Assembly (NCBI GenBank): GCA_942492905.1
Contig: OW818657.1
Coordinates: forward strand, 3,038,001 to 3,102,000
Source: CAIZWU01 sp942492905
Lineage (GTDB): Bacteria; Verrucomicrobiota; Verrucomicrobiia; Verrucomicrobiales; V1-33
Reading direction: 5' to 3'
DNA length: 64,000 bases
Positions 57,379 through 64,000 of this stretch are shown piece after piece. The notes under the pieces were generated by a model. That model ran no database searches. It was not told the DNA's origin and saw nothing but the letters and a program-made list of their open reading frames with translations. Position 1 is the stretch's first letter. Every line of letters begins with the position of its first letter. The position numbers and the translations under genes are program-made.

Positions 57379-58104
57379 TCAGGGTTTCTCCGGGGGCGCC
57401 GGGGCGGTGGGCGCGGTTGGGTTCTCCGCGGCGGTGGTGTTCTCAGTTCCAGCCGCAGGCACGAGGGCTTCGGCGAGGGACTTTTGGACGAAGGTGCGGC
57501 GATCGCCATCTGCGGAGGCCGGGTAGCTTTCGAGAAATTCCGCGAAGGATTTCCGGAAGGTTTCCTGCCCGGCGGGGGGCAGCGCTTCAAAGCTTTTGGC
57601 GGCCTCGGGATCCAGGCTGCGCAGCAGGGCTTCCACCACGATTTGTCCTTCCGGGCGCGAGCCGGGCCGGGAAGTGTTGTCCAGTTTGGGAGGCGTGAGG
57701 CGTTCCGGGTCGAAGCGGATGGTCAACTCCTGCCCTGCCGCGGAAATAACAGCAGTGACGCTGCGGAGATCGGTGCTCTGGCTCAGTTCCAGTAATTTCC
57801 ATCCCTGGGCATTCGGGTTGTTTCCCACTACAAACGATTCGCGGGTGGAGCGGTTCCACAAGGTGACCATCGGTCCGTCGGGCAGGACGGCCACTCCTGA
57901 CAATACCATGGATTCGGAGAGGCTCAGACTGCGGCGGAAGGGGGGGTGTTCCAGCAGTTGGGAAAAGTCGGCCGCAGTCACCGGTACGGGGATGGCTCCT
58001 TCTTCGGCGGTGGCCCAAGCAGCCCAGGGCAGGACCGCCGGCAGGATGAACCGCCGCGGCAGGCGGGCCGCCGTGCGCAGGGATTGGGAAAACAGGGATT
58101 TCAT
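57379..58104 (-). CDS. Secreted protein of the gsp operon, unknown
   Basis: A 241-residue exported protein between gspM and gspD. It has a signal peptide (LPRRFILPAVLPWAAWATAE). PPFRRSLSLSESMVLSGVAV and DGPMVTLWNRSTRESFVVG form a beta region like the HR domain of GspC/PilP-type proteins. The C-terminal part is helical (EALPPAGQETFRKSFAEFLE) with a Pro/Ala/Thr tail. By position it may take the place of GspC or PilP, linking platform and secretin; that is inference. Confidence 0.7.
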   Translation of the reverse strand: MKSLFSQSLRTAARLPRRFILPAVLPWAAWATAEEGAIPVPVTAADFSQLLEHPPFRRSLSLSESMVLSGVAVLPDGPMVTLWNRSTRESFVVGNNPNAQGWKLLELSQSTDLRSVTAVISAAGQELTIRFDPERLTPPKLDNTSRPGSRPEGQIVVEALLRSLDPEAAKSFEALPPAGQETFRKSFAEFLESYPASADGDRRTFVQKSLAEALVPAAGTENTTAAENPTAPTAPAPPEKP

Positions 58105-58181
58105 GATTCGTGGGGTGATGTCAGGATCCGGTCCGGGATGGGATGAATGGTGGCGGCTATTTTGAGGGGTGGAGCTGAATG

Positions 58182-58709
58182 TCAGGGCTGGTGAAGACGG
58201 GCGACGGTGACGGTGGCGGAAAGCCGGGGTGGCTGGGAGGACCGGGGAATGATCTGGAGATACTTCACGATCTGCATTTTTTCGGGCGACTGCAGGCCGG
58301 CGAGCCAACGTAGCAGGGCACTGTCCGGACCGGTGATCTGGAGAGACACAGAAAGGTCGGTGCCATGGGGGGTGGCCTCGGGTTTCAGCAGGACAGGAGA
58401 TTCAGTAATGAGGCCACGTTCCCTCGCCGCCGAAAGCAGCTGCTCCAGAAAGGTGCTATGGGTTTCGCCCGGATTATTCAGACGTGGCATGGTGGCGTCC
58501 AGCCAGGTTTTCCGTTCCTGCCAGAACGGAGCATCAGCGGCTGCGGCCACCGCCGCGTCCAGTTGGGGCTCCAGTGAGGCAATGCGGTCGCGGGCGGCGG
58601 TGGCGCGGGCCCGGTGATCGCGCACCACCGAGCCGGCCCCGACGACCGCAAGGGCCAGGCCGCAGAGGGTGAGCAGGGATTTTTCGGAACGGGTGAGGGG
58701 GCGGATCAT
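58182..58709 (-). CDS. gspM: GspM/PilO-like type II secretion protein
   Basis: A 175-residue bitopic protein. One membrane helix is at residues 11-28 (LLTLCGLALAVVGAGSVV), followed by a coiled coil (ARDRIASLEPQLDAAVAAAA) and a ferredoxin-like C-terminal domain (TDLSVSLQITGPDSALLRWL). This is the GspM/PilO layout. Its ATG overlaps the gspL stop by 4 bases. The name gspM is by synteny and architecture rather than strong sequence motifs. Confidence 0.75.
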   Translation of the reverse strand: MIRPLTRSEKSLLTLCGLALAVVGAGSVVRDHRARATAARDRIASLEPQLDAAVAAAADAPFWQERKTWLDATMPRLNNPGETHSTFLEQLLSAARERGLITESPVLLKPEATPHGTDLSVSLQITGPDSALLRWLAGLQSPEKMQIVKYLQIIPRSSQPPRLSATVTVARLHQP

Positions 58710-59935
58710 CGCATTTTTCCTTTGAGTTCAAACCTCGCGGTGCCGTCATTTGCCAGGTTTGGTTCAGCCATGCTCCAGGCACAGATTTTCAAATCCTGGT
58801 CTGCGGTGACGGTGGTGAAATAGTGATAGGCTTCTCCGGCCGATTGTGCGGTGCCACTGACGGAAACGTCGGGTCCGCGCGTTTCAAAACGGGTCAGCAC
58901 GATGCTGTCATCGCCCAGGCAGCGCGTCAGATGATTGAGGTGGATCAGCGGATAGCGCTTGGGTTCGAGCGCCATGCGCAGTGCCTGCCAACGCTGCTGG
59001 GTGGCCCGCATCAGTTCGGTGCCCGCCCGGGCTTCGGCGGTGGCTCCGGACGAGGCGGTGACGGCCTCGCTGAGCCGGTTGGCTTCCGCCTCCAGTGCCA
59101 ACAGCCGTCCATGCTGCTGCTGCCACCAAAGCAAACCGGCCAGCGGCACTGCGGCGATGGCGGCTCCACGCAACAGACGCACCCGGCGCCGCTGGCGGTC
59201 GGCGCGAACCTCGGCGGGCTGAAGATGGGGATCGAGGGAGCGGAAAACCGGAGCCGGCCGCGGTTTGAGCTCCACGGGCAGTCCGACAATGGCTTCCACC
59301 TGCTGTCGGCCGGATTCAGTGAGGGGTGCAGCCCAGTCGATGCCCGTGATGGTGCCCAGCAGTCCCTGCTGCCGGAGGGTCATGAGCGTCAGGGAGATTT
59401 CTGCCGCCAGGGCCGTCGGGTCGGCGCTGTTGGCCGTCAACCCCTGGACATGGGCAGGTTGCCCGTCCAGTCCGGCGTGCAGGACGGTGCGTCCCCCCTC
59501 CCGCAGAATGACCACGCGGTGGTCCGGCACGGGATAGAGCTTCGCGGCGGGGATTACGCCATGGGATTTGACGGCCGCCAAAGCGGTCAGGGCGGCGGGA
59601 GTCAGCACATCCGCCACCATCAGATTCCCCTCTTTGGTGCCGGGGCGCATCTGACAGGAAAACGATGTCTGATCCATGGTGCCGGAGGTGAGGCCCCGCT
59701 TTTCCAACTGGGTGAAGGCCAGAGCGCGCGCCAGCTTGGCATCCGCCGGGGGCACGGAAAAAGCGAGCGTGCGGCACCAGCGGGCCGGCAAGGCGACAAT
59801 GGCCTTTTTAACGGATGCCGCGGCGGTGGCCGGATCCTCAAACAACCCGCCTTTGATGGATCCGCTCGGAGCGCAGGTCCATACTTCCCAACCGGATTCG
59901 GGGGCAGGCAAAATAAGATGGAGGGGAGTAAACAT
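58706..59935 (-). CDS. gspL: GspL-like type II secretion protein
   Basis: A 409-residue protein. The N-terminal ~240 residues look like the actin-like cytoplasmic domain (AIVALPARWCRTLAFSVPPA; EISLTLMTLRQQGLLGTITG). A membrane helix follows (LLRGAAIAAVPLAGLLWWQQ). The C-terminal periplasmic part is PilN-like (IVLTRFETRGPDVSVSGTAQ). GspL binds GspE at the membrane and pairs with GspM, encoded just downstream with a 4-nt overlap. Confidence 0.8.
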   Translation of the reverse strand: MFTPLHLILPAPESGWEVWTCAPSGSIKGGLFEDPATAAASVKKAIVALPARWCRTLAFSVPPADAKLARALAFTQLEKRGLTSGTMDQTSFSCQMRPGTKEGNLMVADVLTPAALTALAAVKSHGVIPAAKLYPVPDHRVVILREGGRTVLHAGLDGQPAHVQGLTANSADPTALAAEISLTLMTLRQQGLLGTITGIDWAAPLTESGRQQVEAIVGLPVELKPRPAPVFRSLDPHLQPAEVRADRQRRRVRLLRGAAIAAVPLAGLLWWQQQHGRLLALEAEANRLSEAVTASSGATAEARAGTELMRATQQRWQALRMALEPKRYPLIHLNHLTRCLGDDSIVLTRFETRGPDVSVSGTAQSAGEAYHYFTTVTADQDLKICAWSMAEPNLANDGTARFELKGKMR

Positions 59936-59953
59936 GAAGCAGGAAGGGAGCGG

Positions 59954-60868
59954 TTAGTCGCGCTGGACGATTTTCAGGCCGGGCCCCTCGATCAGGGTCA
60001 GACGGCGTTCCAAGCCTCCGGCGCGCGCGAGGCACTCCGTGCGGCGGATGGGGTGGGTCAGCGTGAGCAGCCCCGCCGCGCGGCGGTAGTTCATCTCGGG
60101 CACATCAAAGAGGCTGCGGACTTCGGTGAGGGCGGTAAACCGGCGGTCGTCCTCGGTGCCCGGCTGGCCATCCGGACCAAGGCGTTCCCTGACAAACCGG
60201 CTGACCTCGGAGGGCGTAACATTCAGCAGGGCCTCCAACATCATGGCCGGAGCGGTATGGACATCGATGGTGCCATCGCCGTGCAACGTGAAGAAATCGC
60301 GCCAGTCCGGGCGCTGCCGGTCTATCACGTCGGCCCCCCGCACCAGCAGGATGTCATCCAGGGAGGCGAATGGTTTGTTGTAGGGGAAATCGGGCCGCTC
60401 CAGAGCCGCGTAGATTTCGCGCTCCGCTCCCTGAGGCAGCGGGGTGCTGTCAGGGTCGGTCCAATCTGCCAGACTGTCCACGAGGGCGAGCGCCTCACGG
60501 GGATCGATACCCCAGTTTTCGAACAACTGCCTGGCGAAGCGGCGTTGCAGGCGGCTGGAGGCCAGTTGGTTGATGGCGAGTCGTGAGCCTTCCGTGGAAA
60601 GGGTGACTTCCCACGAGCGCACCGGCGACAGTTCCTGACGCAGCAGCGGATCACCACGCAAAATAGCGGGATGGGCGGCCACGGTGCGCGCCGACTCAAG
60701 GAGCAGCCGGGCGCGGAAATCCTTTTCGGCGGCAATGGATTCGTCCAGTCCGCGGGACAGATGTTTGACGAGCCCGATAACGGCAAAGCCCATCAGCATG
60801 ATGGCCCACAACACCAGCAGCAGCGAGGAGCCGCGGCGGGTGACAGGGGAGCGAAGGGCGGGTGACAT
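59954..60868 (-). CDS. gspK: Minor pseudopilin GspK
   Basis: A 304-residue minor pseudopilin. The N terminus has RRGSSLLLVLWAIMLMGFAV, a prepilin-like hydrophobic helix in which the usual GFTLLE is replaced, as is common in GspK. The large globular domain includes PREALALVDSLADWTDPDST then PLPQGAEREIYAALE, the GspK hallmark around its metal loop. It is thought to cap the pseudopilus with GspI and GspJ. ATG 60868 fits; the longer frame reads through gspJ. Confidence 0.9.
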   Translation of the reverse strand: MSPALRSPVTRRGSSLLLVLWAIMLMGFAVIGLVKHLSRGLDESIAAEKDFRARLLLESARTVAAHPAILRGDPLLRQELSPVRSWEVTLSTEGSRLAINQLASSRLQRRFARQLFENWGIDPREALALVDSLADWTDPDSTPLPQGAEREIYAALERPDFPYNKPFASLDDILLVRGADVIDRQRPDWRDFFTLHGDGTIDVHTAPAMMLEALLNVTPSEVSRFVRERLGPDGQPGTEDDRRFTALTEVRSLFDVPEMNYRRAAGLLTLTHPIRRTECLARAGGLERRLTLIEGPGLKIVQRD

Positions 60869-60887
60869 GGGACGGGACGTCGGGAAT

Positions 60888-61622
60888 TCAACGGGTGGAA
60901 AATACTTCGCGAATGGGCGTGGTGCGGCCTGGCAGGAAGAGCTTGAGCTCCACCAGAGGGGGCTGCCCGGGCGGGGCCTGGTCGATCCAGATTTTTCGTT
61001 TGGGATCGTAGAAACGCCATTCCACCCGGTCGATTTCCGGCAGCACATCCATCCAGAAACGGCCCCGGGCATCCGGGCGCAGACCCTCGTTTCCCTGGGG
61101 GGATTTGACGGGACTGTCCGGCAGAGGCTCCCCCTCCGGGGTGGTGCGGAAGAAGTCAGGAACGCTGAAGCTGAGAGCAAACCGGACGGAGGGCAGCGCC
61201 ACCTTGCCGCGCAGCACCGCAGAGGACAGTGGTGGTTTTTGATCATCTTCCCAGCGGCGGGGGGCTACGGTGATGATGGGTTTTTCCCACTGGGGATTGG
61301 GCCCCCAGATGAAGGCGGCGGGCACATTGCGGATGACGAACTCCTGACGTAAAGGATCATTTTCCAGCAGCCTCAGCTGGAGGGTGCCAGTGGCGGGCAG
61401 GTCGGCGAGGGCTTCGCGGGTCCGGTGCAGGAAAGCTTCCACACGGCGGTCTTCGGCCTGGGTCAATTCCAGACTGAGGGTGGACGACACCGCTCCGGCC
61501 ACGATGGCATAAATCGCACCTGACATGAGGGCGAGGATGGCCAAGCCCACCACCACTTCAATGAGGGTGAACCCCCGGCCTGACCGCGCCGGAGAGCGGA
61601 GCGGATCAGGGGCGGTAGACAT
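60888..61622 (-). CDS. gspJ: Minor pseudopilin GspJ
   Basis: A 244-residue pseudopilin. The prepilin cleavage motif GRGFTLIEVVVGLAILALMS has the conserved Glu at +5. The C-terminal part contains GRFWMDVLPEIDRVEWRFYD, which resembles the GspJ fold. It overlaps gspI by 17 bases. The long Pro-rich loop (TTPEGEPLPDSPVKSPQGN) is unusual. ATG 61622 is taken as start. Confidence 0.88.
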   Translation of the reverse strand: MSTAPDPLRSPARSGRGFTLIEVVVGLAILALMSGAIYAIVAGAVSSTLSLELTQAEDRRVEAFLHRTREALADLPATGTLQLRLLENDPLRQEFVIRNVPAAFIWGPNPQWEKPIITVAPRRWEDDQKPPLSSAVLRGKVALPSVRFALSFSVPDFFRTTPEGEPLPDSPVKSPQGNEGLRPDARGRFWMDVLPEIDRVEWRFYDPKRKIWIDQAPPGQPPLVELKLFLPGRTTPIREVFSTR

Positions 61623-61998
61623 AAACTTCGGCGGTATTCTCCGGACTGGTATTGGGTTTGATACTCTGCGCGACCACACGCAGGAGATAGAGTCCCCGGA
61701 CGGGAGCCCCTTTGAGATTGATCCACTTCAATTCCTCAAGGCTTGATTGGAAGGAGAGTCCAAGGGCTTCATCCACCCGGGTCAGCTGCATTTCCTCGCG
61801 TTTCATCTGCTGGCGGGCTTCGGCCAGCAGGCTTTCCATGCCACGCCGGACGGCGGCCTGGCGGCGCAGTTTATTTGAGGCGTCCAGGGCAGAATGGAGG
61901 GCTCCGGCGAGACCGGTGACGGCCACCGCAAAAACCGTCAGAGCAATGATGATTTCGAGCAGAACAAAGCCGTGGGGGTTCCGGCGGTCGGGCTTCAT
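61606..61998 (-). CDS. gspI: Minor pseudopilin GspI
   Basis: A 130-residue pseudopilin. PHGFVLLEIIIALTVFAVAV is the prepilin-peptidase site and helix. The soluble part is small and ends GLYLLRVVAQSIKPNTSPEN. It sits between gspH (4-nt overlap) and gspJ (17-nt overlap), the usual order. GspI is thought to begin assembly of the pseudopilus tip. Confidence 0.87.
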   Translation of the reverse strand: MKPDRRNPHGFVLLEIIIALTVFAVAVTGLAGALHSALDASNKLRRQAAVRRGMESLLAEARQQMKREEMQLTRVDEALGLSFQSSLEELKWINLKGAPVRGLYLLRVVAQSIKPNTSPENTAEVYVYRP

Positions 61999-62726
61999 AG
62001 CGACGCGGTGATAGTGATGGGGCGGAGGCTTTCAGCAGTGAGTTCGCCCGTCATGGGATCGAAGGCGGCTTCCAGTTCCTGGCCGGCGTCCTGGAGCCGG
62101 ACGCGGGCGGGGGAGATCATGCCGGTGGGCTGGAACACCCAGGTGCGCAGTTTATCGCCTTCCATGGAATCCCACTCGGGATCGCCCCAGAGCAGGACCG
62201 CGCAGGCAGTCTTCAGATCAAGGGGAATGGATTCGCACCAGGGCATTTCGATTTCAGGGGCCTCCGGAGATGGTTCCCCAGGGTTCTGGGGGGCCATGGG
62301 TTTCATGGCCTGGCTGGCAGAAAAGGAAGTGCTGGCGGGCGCTTCGCGAACCACTTCCGGCCGGTCTGGCAGTTGCTTTTCAGTCACGGTAATGACCGGA
62401 GGCGTGCGCAATTCCTTGAGATGTTCGATCAAATCCTCCCGGCGGTTGAAGGTCCGGGAGCCGGCCATGGCATGCATGCCGCTGCGTTCGAATACGATTT
62501 GATAGGCGCGGCCTTCCCGCACGGCGCGGTTGCGGACTTCCTGCACCAGCTCCGCCAGGGCCTGCACCGGGGCGCGGGCCTGCTCACTGCGGTTCAGGCC
62601 TTTCAGGGTGGGAATGGCGACGGCGGCGATCACAGAAACCACCGTGAGGGCCACTACGATTTCGATCAGGGTAAAGGCTCCCCGGCGGCCGCTGCGGGGC
62701 AGGGCGCTATGATTGGTGATATTCAT
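61995..62726 (-). CDS. gspH: Minor pseudopilin GspH
   Basis: A 243-residue pseudopilin. The signal and helix are RRGAFTLIEIVVALTVVSVI, followed by VQALAELVQEVRNRAVREGR, a helical segment typical of GspH/FimT. A Pro-rich insertion (PEVVREAPASTSFSASQAMK then PMAPQNPGEPSPEAPE) makes it longer than most GspH proteins. The last strand (MTGELTAESLRPITITASL) is ordinary. It overlaps gspI by 4 bases. Confidence 0.85.
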   Translation of the reverse strand: MNITNHSALPRSGRRGAFTLIEIVVALTVVSVIAAVAIPTLKGLNRSEQARAPVQALAELVQEVRNRAVREGRAYQIVFERSGMHAMAGSRTFNRREDLIEHLKELRTPPVITVTEKQLPDRPEVVREAPASTSFSASQAMKPMAPQNPGEPSPEAPEIEMPWCESIPLDLKTACAVLLWGDPEWDSMEGDKLRTWVFQPTGMISPARVRLQDAGQELEAAFDPMTGELTAESLRPITITASL

Positions 62727-62747
62727 ACAAAAACGTGTATTTCCGGT

Positions 62748-63206
62748 CTATTCCTTTTTCACCGGTTTCCAGTTTCCAAAATCATCCGCGCTATCAACTC
62801 CATCCTTTCCGAGTGAGTATACATCAAAATCCGCTTTGCTGCGTTTCGCGGGATACTCGTAACGGAACTCCCGGTTCCATGGGTCTTTGGGGACTTCCTC
62901 CATTAGTTGGTTCCAGCGTTCAGGAATGGGTTCCACGGTGGGACGTTCCACCAGGGCCTTCAGACCTTGTTCAGTACTCGGAGGCGCCAGATTGCGTGAT
63001 TCGTAGACCTTCAGCTGGTTCACGATGAGTTTGATATCCGACTCCACCCGGGTCTCCTTGGCGACGTCCACATTACCTTTGATCAGGTTGATGGCGGCCG
63101 CGCCGAGGATGGCGATGATGGCGATAACAAGGACAATTTCTATGAGGGTAAAGGCTGCCTTGGCAGGATCTACTGAGGCGCGGGAGGAAGGGGTGCTCCG
63201 GTTCAT
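62748..63206 (-). CDS. gspG: Major pseudopilin GspG
   Basis: A 152-residue major pseudopilin, first gene of the operon. KAAFTLIEIVLVIAIIAILG is the prepilin-peptidase motif with the conserved +5 Glu. The globular domain carries the family signature: LAPPSTEQGLKALVERPTVE, then EVPKDPWNREFRYEYPAKRS, then VYSLGKDGVDSADDFGNW with the calcium site. The preceding 520-base gap holds a candidate promoter. The prepilin peptidase itself (gspO) is not in this window. Confidence 0.95.
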   Translation of the reverse strand: MNRSTPSSRASVDPAKAAFTLIEIVLVIAIIAILGAAAINLIKGNVDVAKETRVESDIKLIVNQLKVYESRNLAPPSTEQGLKALVERPTVEPIPERWNQLMEEVPKDPWNREFRYEYPAKRSKADFDVYSLGKDGVDSADDFGNWKPVKKE

Positions 63207-63250
63207 GTAGCCTCTATACGGGTTGAGAGCGGAGGTTTATCAATGGGTTG

Positions 63251-63279
63251 CTTATCTGTCCCGGTTAGTTGACTGACAA
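63251..63279 (-). promoter_or_regulatory. Candidate promoter of the gsp operon
   Basis: On the minus strand TTGTCA and GATAAG are 17 bases apart, about 45 bases upstream of the gspG ATG. The match to the sigma-70 consensus is 5/6 and 4/6. Confidence 0.45.
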
Positions 63280-63727
63280 GTATTTTTCCGGCTCGGAAGT
63301 GCGGGGAGGCTGGTGCAGGCGGAGGCCCGGGAAACTGGTCTCCATCCGACTGGAGTAGCGGGAGCTTCAGTGCGGCCCGGATTCCTGGCATCAAGTCAGG
63401 TTTGATGCGGTAGGTTGCGTGCTTGGCTCGCCCGGTCCAATCGGATTGATGGATACTCCTGCGCCGGCTCAATCATGGACAGTTGGTCGATGGGGCCATC
63501 CGGTTTGGCTGAATTTCGACTCCCTTGTTTAGGCCGGGTATCGCTGGGACGGTAGAGGATTCACTCCTGAGCCCGGGAGCCTTTTCATCCCTATGTCTAA
63601 CGGAGTTTGGGTCTGCGGGGCCGGGGAAATTCCAGTCGGAATTTTCCGGCTCAACAAGAGCCCGGACCGGGGGTGCTGTCTCCAGTGCCCCGGTCAGGAA
63701 TGGATAGGGCCGGGGCAGCCGGCGCCC
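63280..63727. other. Intergenic region without recognisable gene
   Basis: GC-rich non-coding stretch between gspG and the next minus-strand gene. Short open frames on either strand show no family sequence. No RNA gene or repeat is evident. Confidence 0.45.
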
Positions 63728-64000
63728 TCAGCCGGTGGGTGTTTCAGACAGATGCTCTGCGTCAGCTGGATACTCCGGTGCGGAGACCGCGGCTTCAGCG
63801 GGTGCGTCTGTTTCATGGGCGGCGGCTTCCGTGGCGGCGGCACGGGCCGCGGCGGCTTCTCCTTTGCCATCGGATTCGGGCGTGGCTTCGGCGGTTTCTT
63901 CGGCGGTGGCCTCAGGTGGAGCCACATACTGATCGCGGGGCCGCTCGGTCTCGGCGCTGAGTTTCATACCGACCGGCTTGCTGACGCCGAATTCCTCCAT
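63728..64000 (-). CDS. C-terminal part of an Ala/Glu-rich protein
   Basis: At least 90 C-terminal residues of a protein that enters from the right edge. It reads MEEFGVSKPVGMKLSAETER, then an acidic Ala/Glu/Thr-rich tail (ATAEETAEATPESDGKGEAA then AARAAATEAAAHETDAP). The first Met (64000) is probably internal, so the true start lies outside the window. Such low-complexity tails occur on ribosomal and other abundant cytoplasmic proteins, but I cannot identify it from this part. Confidence 0.5.
   Translation of the reverse strand: MEEFGVSKPVGMKLSAETERPRDQYVAPPEATAEETAEATPESDGKGEAAAARAAATEAAAHETDAPAEAAVSAPEYPADAEHLSETPTG

Noticed and set aside
55260..57698. 812-codon open frame on the plus strand
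   Set aside because: It is antisense to gspD, whose signal peptide and secretin motifs are clear. High GC at third codon positions keeps the opposite frame open. The same applies to long plus-strand frames over gspL/gspK (58823-60586), clpB (42499-45597) and hsdMS (15238-16668).

Overview
The window is about 64 kb of GC-rich bacterial DNA, most likely from a member of the Verrucomicrobiota. The pointers are two PEP-CTERM proteins, a TIGR03790 protein, a BspA-like leucine-rich-repeat protein with a C-terminal region of a type I associate with verrucomicrobial surface proteins, a RAYT with REP elements, and a one-operon type II secretion system. The phylum is inferred; there is no rRNA gene in the window.

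Layout. (1) 1-4182: the N-terminal part of argH, a secreted esterase, a four-helix-bundle protein and a secreted SGNH hydrolase. (2) 4133-10082: an 11-gene minus-strand operon running from a small lipoprotein through VOC, SRPBCC, DGPF/YCII and TfoX-like genes to an ECF42-type sigma factor. (3) 10187-17297: a type I restriction-modification locus on the minus strand. It holds a fused hsdM-half-hsdS, a PrrC-like anticodon nuclease and an EcoR124-type hsdR, linked by ATGA overlaps or a 1-nt gap. It sits between decayed pieces of a different hsdM and hsdR, so it seems to have replaced the inside of an older restriction locus. (4) 17400-19560: an FN3-like protein, a strange 21-bp palindromic repeat tract, and the first copy of a ~0.5-kb repeated element. 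(5) 19550-30470: an integron-type gene cassette array without a visible integrase, with small plus-strand genes and recognisable attC sites. Three cassettes begin exactly at the end of a copy of the repeated element. The array also holds an 839-aa leucine-rich-repeat protein. (6) 30773-37794: an alcohol dehydrogenase, a Met-rich exported protein, a PEP-CTERM protein, a secreted lactonase and three small SAM-dependent methyltransferase-like genes. (7) 37852-38897: a RAYT transposase flanked by its REP elements. (8) 38911-52124: DUF2851 and TIGR03790 genes, a cupin, a DUF6941 protein, clpB, recR, a cyclase-like protein, a Ser/Thr kinase, recO (apparent ATC start) and prfB with its programmed +1 frameshift. 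(9) 52164-63206: a type II secretion operon, gspG-H-I-J-K-L-M-x-D-E-F, with a likely promoter upstream of gspG. The window ends in the C-terminal part of an Ala/Glu-rich protein.

How it works together: the type II system could export the several signal-peptide-bearing proteins seen here. The restriction locus pairs DNA restriction with a tRNA-cutting fail-safe. The cassette array is a store of accessory genes (an orphan immunity protein, a VOC protein, a cytidine deaminase, envelope proteins) that looks rearranged by its own repeated element. All product calls are from reading the sequence; no database search was run.
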